Source of the DNA: CAJCJE01 sp035948315
GTDB taxonomy: Bacteria; Actinomycetota; Actinomycetes; Mycobacteriales; Pseudonocardiaceae
NCBI GenBank assembly: GCA_035948315.1
Contig: DASZJG010000009.1
Span: 1 to 64,000 of the forward strand
Length of the DNA: 64,000 bases
Direction of reading: 5' to 3'
Shown: positions 17,308-24,631 of the stretch, piece by piece
Layout: every line of letters begins with the position of its first letter
Numbering within the stretch: the stretch's first letter is position 1
Program-made: the position numbers and the translations under genes
Notes under the pieces: generated by a model
The model's input: only the letters and a program-made list of their open reading frames with translations
What the model was told of the DNA's origin: nothing
Database searches by the model: none

Positions 17308-18404
17308 TCGTACGCTGCGGACGTTTCGGCGCCGCAGCCGCAGCTGGACCGGCGCACCAGCGCGGTCGGCAGCACGATCTCGCGTTCGGCCGGCCGGTCG
17401 CCGCTGATCAGCCCGTAGATCATCTCGAACGCGGTCGCGCCGAGCTGCTGGATCGGCTGACGCACGGTGGTCAGTCGCGGCCGCAGGTGCCGGGCCACCG
17501 GGATGTCGTCGAACCCGGTCACCGCGACGTCCTCGGGGACCCGGATGCCGTGCTCGGCCAACGCGTACAGCACGCCGATCGCGGTCTGGTCGTTCGCGCA
17601 CATGATCACGTCGGGCAGCGCCTCACCGTCGGCGAGGAGGCGCTCGACGAGTCCGGCGCCGCCGGAGGCCATGTAGTTGCCCTGCCACTGCGCCCCGGTG
17701 CGCACCCGGATCCCGGCGTCCTCGGCCTGCGCCTGGATGGCCGCGGCCCGGTCGATGTTGTCCGGGCTGTCCGCGTGGCCCGCGATGTAGCCGATGTCGG
17801 TGACGCCGTGGTCGGCGATGAGATGCCGGGTCAGTTCGCGCATGCCGGCCGAGTTGTCCGAGCGCACGTTGATGCTGGCCGGGGTCGGCGTGCCGACGAG
17901 GGTGACGACCGGGACGCGCTTGGCCATCCGGATGATGCCCTCCGGCCCGAGCACCTTGTCGTGCACGATCAGGCCGTCGCTCTTGCCGGCCATGGCCGCG
18001 ACCCTCGGCTGCCGGCCGGGCTCGTACACGTCGACCGAACTGAGCAGCAGATCGAATCCGCGCTCCCGGGCGGCCAACTCGACGCCCCTGTTGATCACCT
18101 CGGCGAACAGCAGCGAGCCGTCCTCGTCGGCGAAGCCGGAGCCGGCCATGCTCTGTTCGAACGGTCGGCGGAACACCACGCCGACGACTTCCTTGAGCCT
18201 GCTGCTCAACGCGCGTGCCGCGCCATCCGGCACGAAGTCCAGTTCGCGCACGGCTGCCATAACCCGCTCACGGGTTTCCGGACGCGGCGACTCGAGACCG
18301 TTGAGCACCCGCGAGACCGACGCGATCGACACCCCGGCATGCCGGGCGACGTCATAGATGGTCAGCGGATTCGGCGATGACGACGACGACGGTGTCGATG
18401 GCAC
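17304..18404 (-). CDS. LacI-family transcriptional regulator
   Basis: 366 residues. The helix-turn-helix TIYDVARHAGVSIASVSRVLNG starts near residue 15 after a Ser-rich leader; the hinge is VPDGAARALSSRLKEVVGVV. The sensor domain ends with a Cys pair, SSCGCGAE, seen in several actinobacterial members. The N-terminal leader MPSTPSSSSSPNPL may be partly untranslated. The downstream PP2C-like gene is translationally coupled. A candidate operator lies at 18475-18486, upstream of its start. Confidence 0.88.
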   Translation of the reverse strand: MPSTPSSSSSPNPLTIYDVARHAGVSIASVSRVLNGLESPRPETRERVMAAVRELDFVPDGAARALSSRLKEVVGVVFRRPFEQSMAGSGFADEDGSLLFAEVINRGVELAARERGFDLLLSSVDVYEPGRQPRVAAMAGKSDGLIVHDKVLGPEGIIRMAKRVPVVTLVGTPTPASINVRSDNSAGMRELTRHLIADHGVTDIGYIAGHADSPDNIDRAAAIQAQAEDAGIRVRTGAQWQGNYMASGGAGLVERLLADGEALPDVIMCANDQTAIGVLYALAEHGIRVPEDVAVTGFDDIPVARHLRPRLTTVRQPIQQLGATAFEMIYGLISGDRPAEREIVLPTALVRRSSCGCGAETSAAYE

Positions 18405-18474
18405 CTGCCCGACCTCCCCTTGCGCTCGCCCCCTGACGTTGCCCCGACATTACCGTGGACATCGGGCTGTCCCA

Positions 18475-18486
18475 GGACACGTTTCC
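18475..18486. promoter_or_regulatory. Candidate LacI-family operator (GGACACGTTTCC)
   Basis: Near-perfect palindrome around a central CG, reading GGAAACGTGTCC on the other strand, about 70 bases upstream of the minus-strand LacI gene. It fits the GAAAC-G-type half-sites of this regulator family. Autoregulation is the natural guess. Confidence 0.4.
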
Positions 18487-18502
18487 AGGGATAGCCGCCA
18501 CA

Positions 18503-18773
18503 TCACATCCGGTCCGGCGGCAGCACCCCGGACAGTCCGTTCAGGAACCGCTCCAGACCGCCAACACCGGAAACCGTTGGCCGCGCATGATCTCCAGGAA
18601 CGCGGACTCCCGCTCGGTCATCCACGCTTCGCTGTCCACCCCGGTGTCCTGTTGGGCCCGCAGCTCGGGTTCCAGGTTGACGGCCGTGCCACGCACGTAG
18701 CTGGCCACGCTCACCGCGACGTAGGTCATGGTCTCGCCGGACAGTCCGTAGCGGATGCTGCGCTACCTGCCGT
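18503..18773 (-). pseudogene. Remnant of a TetR-family regulator gene (C-terminal part)
   Basis: Reading the minus strand, SIRYGLSGETMTYVAVSVASYVRGTAV continues to TGVDSEAWMTERESAFLEIM and RFPVLA, which matches the C-terminal ligand domain of TetR/AcrR proteins. Upstream of it an in-frame TAG cuts the sequence, with no HTH region left. After VLAVWSGS the frame stops, but the expected family ending, GGLERFLNGLSGVLPPDRM, is found in another frame. So there is at least one frameshift, one stop and a lost 5' half. Confidence 0.7.
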
Positions 18774-19037
18774 GGAAGGGCCTGATCATGAAAGTGATGA
18801 CCAAGGGGGTTGCCGAAGCGGCCACCGCGATCGCCATTCCCGACTATGCTTCACCCAGCGTCAACGCACCGGCCACAATGGTCCAAGAAACGCGCTGACC
18901 AGGCCATTTCAGCGGAAATCAAGAATCGTCCCACTCTCTGGCCGCACACTGACACCAGCGACGGCCCGGCCGGGGAGGGACGGGACGTCGTAGCGGGCGC
19001 CCCAACGAGGAGGACCCCCCTCGATCCAGCCCGCTCC

Positions 19038-19106
19038 GTCCCCGCGAACCGCCGAACGCGGGGACGACGGGGATGGTCGCGGCGCGGTACACGCCGCGAC
19101 CATCCC
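19038..19106. terminator. Two tandem perfect hairpins upstream of the gltX-like gene
   Basis: First hairpin: GTCCCCGCG (19038-19046) with CGCGGGGAC (19057-19065). Second: GGGATGGTCGCGGCG (19070-19084) with CGCCGCGACCATCCC (19092-19106), 15 bp without mismatch, then TCTT. They lie 110-180 bases before the synthetase start. They may end transcripts from the decayed region or act as a leader attenuator for the synthetase. Confidence 0.55.
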
Positions 19107-19215
19107 TCTTGCCGTCTCCGGAACGGTCCGCACGGTCGCCGTTGGTAGCCTTGCCGGGTACACACCGCACCTGGATAACGCGTTGACCAGGCCCCATGCT
19201 TGGACCATTACCGCA

Positions 19216-20889
19216 ATGGAGACCGTGACCAACATGCTCGACCGCGCCCTGATCGACTCGCTGTTCCCCGCCGACCTGCCCGAGCCCGCCTACTGGGAGG
19301 AACGGTTCCCGGCGCGGACGCTGCCCGAGGGCGCGAAGGTCACCCGGTTCGGTCCGTCGCCGACCGGTTTCCTGCACATCGGCGCGGTGTACACGGCCAT
19401 GATCGACAAGGATGTGGCGAGCAACTCCGGCGGCGTCTACGTGCTGCGCGTCGAGGACACCGACACCGCGCGCGAGGTCGAGGGCGCGGTCGCGCAGTTC
19501 GACCGGGCGTTCGCCTACTTCCGCATCCAGCCCGACGAGGAGCAGGGCCGGGGCGAGTACGGCCCGTACCACCAGTCGCAGCGCTCGGACATCTACGCCA
19601 CCTTCGTGCGCGAGCTGATGCGTGAGGGCAAGGCGTACCCGTGCTTCGCCACCAAGGAGGAGCTGGCCGAGATCACCGCGCGCCAGCAGGCGGTGAAGAT
19701 CCCGACTGGCTACTACTCGCGCTGGGCGATCTGGCGCGATGCGGACCAGGCGGACGTCCAGGCCAAACTGGACGCGGGCGCGCCGTACGTGGTCCGCTTC
19801 CGCGCGCCGGAGATCACCAGCGACACCCAGCGGATCAGCTACCTCGACGCGATCCGCGGCCGGTTGGAGCACGAAACCAACCGCAATGACGTGGTCGTCC
19901 TCAAGTCCTCGGACCTCTCGCCGAAGCTGCCCACCTACCATTTCGCACACGCCGTCGACGACCATCTGATGCGGGTCAACCTGGTGATCCGGTCGGAGGA
20001 ATGGCTGTCCTCGGTGCCGCTGCACCTGCAGCTGTTCGACGCGCTCGGGTTCGAGCGGGTCACCTACGCGCACATCGCGCCGCTGATGAAGCAGATCAGC
20101 GGCGGCAAGCGCAAGCTGTCCAAGCGCAAGGACCCGGAAGCCAGCGTCGACTACTACATGCAGGCCGGCTACCCGGCCGACGCCGTTCTCTACTACCTGC
20201 GTGGACTGGCGAACGGTGCGCTCGGCGAGCTGCCGCTGGCGCAGGCGCTGACCACCCCGATCGATCTGGACAAGGCAGGCGTCGCCGGTCCACTGGTCGA
20301 CCTGGTGAAGCTGGAGGACATCAGCGCCGACCACATCGCGACGCTGACCGGCGAGCAGATCCTGGCCGCCCTTGCCGACTGGGCCGCCGAGTACGACGCG
20401 GACCTGATCCCGGTGCTCGAAGCCGAGCGCGATCTGGCACTGCGCGCGTTGGACGTGGAGCGGGTCAACGTGGAGAACCCGCGCAAGGACCTGCGCAAGT
20501 GGTCGGACTTCCGCACCGCGTACGGCTTCTTCTTCAACGAGCTGTTCACCCCGCTGACCGGTCCGCGGGACGAGCGGCTCGCGTCGCTGAACCTGCCGGC
20601 CTCGGTGATCACCGAGTTCGTCACCGACTTCGTCGCCGGCTACCAGCAGTTGGACGACTCGGCCGAATGGTTCAACCAGATCCGCGAACTGGCGGCCAAG
20701 CACGGCTTCGCGGCGAACGCCAAGGAGTACAAGAAGAACCCGGACGCGTACCCGGGTTCGATCCGCGAGGCGTCGCAGCTGATCCGGGTCGCGCTGACCG
20801 GGTCGACGCGCAGCCCCGACATGCACGCGATCACCCAGGCGATCGGTGCGGACGAGGTGCTGCGCCGGTTGCGCGCCATCATCGACTGA
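19216..20889 (+). CDS. gltX: Glutamate--tRNA ligase, long clostridial-type form
   Basis: Class I synthetase charging tRNA-Glu. The HIGH motif appears as HIGA (residues 54-57 in RFGPSPTGFLHIGAVYT), the KMSKS loop as KLSKR (300-304 in GGKRKLSKRKDPEAS), and LRVEDTDTAREVEG is typical of GltX. At 557 residues it is longer than the usual actinobacterial enzyme (about 490), and its N-terminal PARTLPEGAKVTRFGPSPTGF resembles the clostridial variant as I remember it. It may be a second, transferred or resistance-type copy, or the only one; the window cannot tell. Starts at 19183 (TTG), 19216 and 19234 (ATG) are all possible. GGAG lies 12 bases before 19234. Confidence 0.85.
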   Translation: METVTNMLDRALIDSLFPADLPEPAYWEERFPARTLPEGAKVTRFGPSPTGFLHIGAVYTAMIDKDVASNSGGVYVLRVEDTDTAREVEGAVAQFDRAFAYFRIQPDEEQGRGEYGPYHQSQRSDIYATFVRELMREGKAYPCFATKEELAEITARQQAVKIPTGYYSRWAIWRDADQADVQAKLDAGAPYVVRFRAPEITSDTQRISYLDAIRGRLEHETNRNDVVVLKSSDLSPKLPTYHFAHAVDDHLMRVNLVIRSEEWLSSVPLHLQLFDALGFERVTYAHIAPLMKQISGGKRKLSKRKDPEASVDYYMQAGYPADAVLYYLRGLANGALGELPLAQALTTPIDLDKAGVAGPLVDLVKLEDISADHIATLTGEQILAALADWAAEYDADLIPVLEAERDLALRALDVERVNVENPRKDLRKWSDFRTAYGFFFNELFTPLTGPRDERLASLNLPASVITEFVTDFVAGYQQLDDSAEWFNQIRELAAKHGFAANAKEYKKNPDAYPGSIREASQLIRVALTGSTRSPDMHAITQAIGADEVLRRLRAIID

Positions 20890-20909
20890 CACTCAGGGAG
20901 TAATCCACA

Positions 20910-21338
20910 GTGGATAAAGAGCAGCTGCGCGCGCTGAACGCCGCGATCGCCGAGGAGTTCCGTGCCAACGCCGGCAAGGTCTCCCGGTTCCCGGACCGGG
21001 AGATCCTGCTGCTCACGACAGTCGGCGCCCGCTCCGGCGAACCCCGGCTCTCGCCATTGGCTTATGTGGTAGACGGTTCGCCGGATCGGCTGGTGCTCTT
21101 CGCCTCGCACCTCGGCGCCGCGCACCATCCGGGCTGGTACCACAACCTGGTGGCGAATCCGGAGGTCACCGTCGAGGTCGGTACCGAGAAGTTCAGCGCC
21201 AAGGCCAGCACCGCGACCGGCGCCGAGCACGACCGGCTCTACGAGTTGTTCACCTCCCGGAACTCCGGCACCGACGACCACCAGAGCCGCACCACCCGCA
21301 TCATCCCGATGGTGGTGCTGGACCGAATCGCCTCCTGA
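20910..21338 (+). CDS. Deazaflavin (F420)-dependent nitroreductase-like protein
   Basis: 142-residue protein of the split-barrel Ddn/F420-dependent quinone reductase family. The diagnostic segments are LLLTTVGARSGEPRLSPLAY and the cofactor-binding GAAHHPGWYHNLVANPEVTVEVG. It probably reduces quinones or similar substrates with F420H2 in the cytoplasm. GTG 20910 follows a GGGAG ribosome site. It lies 20 bases after gltX and 20 bases before the hydrolase, so the three could be cotranscribed. Confidence 0.85.
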   Translation: MDKEQLRALNAAIAEEFRANAGKVSRFPDREILLLTTVGARSGEPRLSPLAYVVDGSPDRLVLFASHLGAAHHPGWYHNLVANPEVTVEVGTEKFSAKASTATGAEHDRLYELFTSRNSGTDDHQSRTTRIIPMVVLDRIAS

Positions 21339-21358
21339 GGCAACTACGCTGCGCGGCC

Positions 21359-22138
21359 ATGCCCTCCTTCGCAGAACTGGCCGCCGACAGCTACGGAAAC
21401 GCGTCCTCGACCGCGGCCCCGCTCGTCCTCCTGCACGGCCTGACCTTCGACCGCAGCCACTGGGCCCCGGCCATGGCCGAACTCGCCAAGCTGGACCCGG
21501 ACCGGCGCGCGGTCGCGTTCGATCTGCCCGGCCACGGCGACTCCCCGCGCCGCGACTCCTATTCGCTCGCCGAGGTGGCGCCGCTGCTGCACGACGCGAT
21601 CACCGAGGCGGGCCTGACCGAGCCGATCGTCGTCGGCCACTCCCTCGGCGGTGCGCTGGCCACCTACTACGCCGCCAACTACCCGGTGCGCGCCGCCATC
21701 AACGTCGACCAGCCGCTGCGCGTCGGCGGATTCGCCGCGCTGTTACGCGGTAACGAGTCCCGGCTGCGCGGCCCGGAGTGGACCGACTTCTGGGCCACGA
21801 TGCTCGGCGGCATGCACATCGACCTACTGCCGCCGACCGCCCGAGAACTCGTCGAATCGGCACAACCGCGCCAGGACCAACTGCTCGGCTACTGGCACGA
21901 ACTGCTCGTCACTCCCGCCGACGAACTGGACCAACTCCGCGAGAACGAACTGGCCGCCATCGGAGCCGGCGCAACGCCGTACCACTACGTCACCGGCGCC
22001 GCGCCCGATCAGTCCTATCAGGACTGGCTGACCGCCCAACTCCCCGAAGTCCAGATCACCGTCCTACCCGACACCGGCCACTTCCCCCACCTCGGCAAAC
22101 CAGCCGAATTCGCGCGGTTGCTGAACTCAGTCCGCTAG
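21359..22138 (+). CDS. Alpha/beta-hydrolase
   Basis: 259 residues. The nucleophile elbow GHSLGG, the oxyanion segment LLHGLTFDRSHWAP and the late catalytic His in VLPDTGHFPHLGKP are visible; the acid is probably the Asp in AAPDQSYQDW. No signal peptide, so cytoplasmic. The substrate is unknown: esterases, C-C hydrolases and haloperoxidase-like enzymes share this pattern. The last 12 bases overlap the convergent RidA gene. Confidence 0.85.
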   Translation: MPSFAELAADSYGNASSTAAPLVLLHGLTFDRSHWAPAMAELAKLDPDRRAVAFDLPGHGDSPRRDSYSLAEVAPLLHDAITEAGLTEPIVVGHSLGGALATYYAANYPVRAAINVDQPLRVGGFAALLRGNESRLRGPEWTDFWATMLGGMHIDLLPPTARELVESAQPRQDQLLGYWHELLVTPADELDQLRENELAAIGAGATPYHYVTGAAPDQSYQDWLTAQLPEVQITVLPDTGHFPHLGKPAEFARLLNSVR

Positions 22139-22501
22139 CGCGACAACCGCGTCCACCTCCACCAGCAGATCCGGCCGGAACAACCCGGCGACCGCAACCA
22201 ACGTGCTGGCCGGTCGGACCGTGCCGAGCGCGCGCACGACCTGCGCGTTGATCGCGGCGCGCACGGCCGGCACGCCGGTCGCGGCGTCCACGACGAACCA
22301 GCCGAACTTGACCACGTCCGGCCAGTCCGCGCCGAGTTCGCGGATGACGGCGTGCAGGTTGGCCAGCGCCTGCGCGGCCTGCGCGCCGGCATCGCCGGGC
22401 CCGACCAGGTTGCCGTCGGCATCCAGCGCGATCTGGCCTGCGACAAAGGCCGTTCGGCCGGACACGGTGACCGCATGCGAGTAGTTGGGGCTGGTCGCCA
22501 C
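22127..22501 (-). CDS. RidA-family (YjgF/UK114) protein
   Basis: Small trimeric imine/enamine deaminase-like protein, 124 residues from GTG 22501. Recognisable segments are YSHAVTVSGRTAFVAGQIALDADGNLVG and VRPASTLVAVAGLFRPDLLVEVDAVVAL. The Arg that binds the substrate carboxylate in true RidA appears to be in VRPAST. The frame continues upstream as AIERRLTTVAGVATSPNYSH, which looks like the normal N-terminus, yet it has no in-frame start. A well-placed ATG after GGAG (near 22528) is one base out of frame. So there is either a small indel at the 5' end or a late GTG start. Follows the TetR gene by about 40 bases. Confidence 0.8.
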   Translation of the reverse strand: MATSPNYSHAVTVSGRTAFVAGQIALDADGNLVGPGDAGAQAAQALANLHAVIRELGADWPDVVKFGWFVVDAATGVPAVRAAINAQVVRALGTVRPASTLVAVAGLFRPDLLVEVDAVVALAD

Positions 22502-22540
22502 ACCCGCAACGGTGGTGAGACGGCGCTCGATGGCATCGTG

Positions 22541-23122
22541 CTACTCCAGACTGTTCAGGAATTCATCGAGAAGTCGGGTCTGCGTCGGGGCCGGGAACCG
22601 CTCCAGGTCGAACAACGCCTGCACGACCAACCCGTGCGCGAACGCCGCGCACCGCACCGCGAGATCCTCCGGTTCGCCCTTCGTGAGCTGGCCGAGCCGA
22701 ACGGCGGTCGCGAGGTGTCCGGTCAGCCTGCCGCGCCAGCGCACGTATCGCGCGCCGTGCAGCGCGCCGAGTTCGTCGTCGCCGATGCCCGCGTCCCAGG
22801 AACTGACCCAGACCCGGCTCATCTCGACCAGTTCCGGCGTCAGCGGCAGCACGTCGAGCAGGGCGGCGCGCAGCGCGTCCCGCCCCTCCCCGTCCGGCAC
22901 CTGACGCGGGTACGCCTGGAAGCGCTCCTCGGCCACGTCCAGCGCGTGCCACACCAGCGCGCGCTTGCTCGGGAAGTAGTGCGTCAGCAACCCGGTCGAC
23001 GACCCGAGCTCGGCCGCGACCGCGCGCAGCGTGAGCCCGCCGAACCCGCGCGTGGCAAGAACCCGCCACACCGCCCCGGACACCTGCGCCCGGCGCGCGT
23101 CGTGATCTCCCTTGGCCGGCAT
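22541..23122 (-). CDS. TetR-family transcriptional regulator
   Basis: 193 residues from ATG 23122 (MPAKGDHDARRAQ); a GTG 33 bases upstream is also open. The HTH LTLRAVAAELGSSTGLLTHYFPSKRAL is clear, and the C-terminal domain is BetI-like in pattern (VEMSRVWVSSWDAGIG). Cotranscribed with the RidA gene and divergent from a GNAT gene. A GTACAC/GTGTAC inverted repeat sits between the two divergent starts. Confidence 0.88.
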   Translation of the reverse strand: MPAKGDHDARRAQVSGAVWRVLATRGFGGLTLRAVAAELGSSTGLLTHYFPSKRALVWHALDVAEERFQAYPRQVPDGEGRDALRAALLDVLPLTPELVEMSRVWVSSWDAGIGDDELGALHGARYVRWRGRLTGHLATAVRLGQLTKGEPEDLAVRCAAFAHGLVVQALFDLERFPAPTQTRLLDEFLNSLE

Positions 23123-23156
23123 GGCGAAAATCCGTTTCGTTGGCTGCGCCGTCACC

Positions 23157-23187
23157 GTACACTACGTACCGAACGTTTGTTGTGTAC
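23157..23187. promoter_or_regulatory. Candidate TetR operator (GTACAC-N19-GTGTAC)
   Basis: 6-bp inverted repeat with a 19-base spacer between the divergent tetR and GNAT genes. The arms are short, so it is only a candidate. Confidence 0.3.
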
Positions 23188-23216
23188 TTTCGAGGCGACT
23201 TCGACGGAGGCCACCA

Positions 23217-23762
23217 GTGCTCGCTCTCGCCCTGACCGACGGTGTCGAACTGCGCGGTCTCGAACCATGGCAGGGCGATGTGTTCGCCGCGCACATCGAG
23301 GCCAACCGCGCCCACCTCACCCCATGGCTACCCTGGGTTGATTCCATTGTGGACGTACCATCGGCGACCGCGTGGCTGCGTAACTACGCCGACAAGCTGT
23401 CCCGCGACGCGGGCCGCATCTTCGGCATCTGGCAGGGCGAGGATCTCATCGGCGCCGTCCTGTTCCGCACCTTCGACGCCGAAACCGGCGCCTGCGAGAT
23501 CGGCTGCTGGCTCGGCGCGGGCGCCGAAGGCAAAGGTCTGATGACCACCGCCGCCCGTACCGTCATCGACTGGGCGTTGCGTGTCCGAGGCATGACCCGC
23601 GTCTGCTGGCAGACCATGCCCGACAACGCCCGCAGCATCGCCGTCGCCAAGCGACTGGGCATGACCGAGGAAGGCGTGCTGCGCAAGTCGTTCGTGCACA
23701 ACGGCATCCACCACGACGCCACGGTCCTGTCCATCCTCGCCAAGGAGTGGCCTGCGAAGTAG
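23217..23762 (+). CDS. GNAT N-acetyltransferase, RimJ/RimL-like
   Basis: 181 residues. The pattern VELRGLEPWQGDVFAAHIEANRAHLTPWLPW at the N-terminus, the acetyl-CoA segment CEIGCWLGAGAEGKGLMTTA and the late VAKRLGMTEEGVLRKSF belong to the ribosomal-protein/antibiotic acetyltransferase group (RimJ/L, SpeG-like). GTG 23217 is chosen because ACGGAGG lies six bases before it; the frame is open further upstream. It may modify ribosomal proteins or a toxic amine. Directly abuts a convergent MarR gene. Confidence 0.85.
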   Translation: MLALALTDGVELRGLEPWQGDVFAAHIEANRAHLTPWLPWVDSIVDVPSATAWLRNYADKLSRDAGRIFGIWQGEDLIGAVLFRTFDAETGACEIGCWLGAGAEGKGLMTTAARTVIDWALRVRGMTRVCWQTMPDNARSIAVAKRLGMTEEGVLRKSFVHNGIHHDATVLSILAKEWPAK

Positions 23763-24185
23763 TCAGTCGGCGATGAAGCGGGCCAACAGTGTGGTCAGTT
23801 GGGTGCGTTCGGCCGGGTCGAAGTCGACGAGCAGGGCGTTGGCGACCCGGCGGGCTTCGCTTTCGGCTCTGGTGAAGGTTTCTCGGCCTCGGGGGGTGAG
23901 TTCGACGGCGTGGGCGCGGCGGTCGTGTTCGGCCGGTCTGCGGATGCACAGCTCGCGCGCTTCGAGGTCGTCGACGGTGCGGACCATCGCGGACTTGTCA
24001 CTGCCCAGGTGGTCGATGAGCTGACGCTGGCTGAGCGGGCCGCGTCGGTGCAGCAGGAGCAGCACGCCGAAGTGCTTGCCCTGGATGTCCATTGGCTTGA
24101 GCGCCTCGTTGAACGCCTCGGCCGCCTTGGTGTGTGCTCTGCGCAACAGCGGACCAATTTCGTACTCCGCGCCATCCTCGCCCAT
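23763..24185 (-). CDS. MarR-family transcriptional regulator
   Basis: 140 residues with recognition helix QRQLIDHLGSDKSAMVRTVDDLE and wing IRRPAEHDRRAHAVELTPRGRE. It is divergent from the membrane protein/multicopper oxidase operon. The palindrome at 24208-24231 lies between the two starts, so it likely represses both itself and that operon. Confidence 0.9.
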   Translation of the reverse strand: MGEDGAEYEIGPLLRRAHTKAAEAFNEALKPMDIQGKHFGVLLLLHRRGPLSQRQLIDHLGSDKSAMVRTVDDLEARELCIRRPAEHDRRAHAVELTPRGRETFTRAESEARRVANALLVDFDPAERTQLTTLLARFIAD

Positions 24186-24207
24186 GCGGTCAGTATAGTG
24201 TCGTCTT

Positions 24208-24231
24208 AGATAGTCTCGTGTGAGACAATCT
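24208..24231. promoter_or_regulatory. MarR operator candidate, 10-bp inverted repeat
   Basis: AGATAGTCTC (24208-24217) and GAGACAATCT (24222-24231) match in 9 of 10 positions around GTGT. The site is centred between the divergent marR start (24185) and the start at 24254, 23 bases from each. Confidence 0.65.
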
Positions 24232-24253
24232 CAGTCGAGAGCAAGGGGGACTG

Positions 24254-24631
24254 ATGACCTGGCATTACTGGCCGTATCGGATCGTGCTGTCCATCGCGGC
24301 TGTGCTGCTGTTCGACCAGGCGGTGTTCGCGGGCCAGTTCATCGCAGGCGGCTATTCGTCGCTGGCGACGCACCGGGAGAACGCCACCTACGCGGGCATC
24401 GCGCTGCTCGTTGCCGCACTCGCTGCCGTTCCGATCCGCTGGCCGGGCAGGGGGCCGTGGTGGCCGGTGGCCGCGACGTTCGGGCTGTTCTTGCTGGTCG
24501 CGGGGCAGATCGTGCTCGGGTTCACGCGGGTGGTGGCCGTGCACGTTCCGCTCGGGGTGACGATCATCGTATTGGTCGCGCTGCTGGTCTTCTGGGCCTG
24601 GCGCAGGCATCCGGCCGAGGTGGCGCGATGA
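24254..24631 (+). CDS. Four-helix integral membrane protein, unknown function
   Basis: 125 residues with four hydrophobic segments (about 8-30, 47-62, 70-90 and 95-115) and short polar ends. I do not assign a named family. One His pair lies at the ends of helices (MTWHYW and VAVHVPLG), which might bind heme or metal. The start has an AAGGGGG ribosome site, and the stop overlaps the multicopper oxidase ATG, so the two products are probably made in equal amounts and work together. Confidence 0.75.
   Translation: MTWHYWPYRIVLSIAAVLLFDQAVFAGQFIAGGYSSLATHRENATYAGIALLVAALAAVPIRWPGRGPWWPVAATFGLFLLVAGQIVLGFTRVVAVHVPLGVTIIVLVALLVFWAWRRHPAEVAR

Larger units (their letters stand above)
18405..19215. 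other. Gene-poor region with decayed coding sequence
   Basis: 811 bp between a LacI gene and the glutamyl-tRNA synthetase gene. It holds a LacI-type operator candidate (18475-18486), a broken TetR C-terminal fragment (18503-18773, minus strand), a short + strand fragment after about 18761 reading MLRYLPWKGLIMKVMTKG that looks like the tail of a lost neighbouring gene of unknown family, and two tandem hairpins (19038-19106). Confidence 0.6.

Noticed and set aside
18761..18900. Small + strand protein MLRYLPWKGLIMKVMTKG...
   Set aside because: No start region, no ribosome site and overlap with the decayed tetR fragment; treated as a gene remnant, not a gene.
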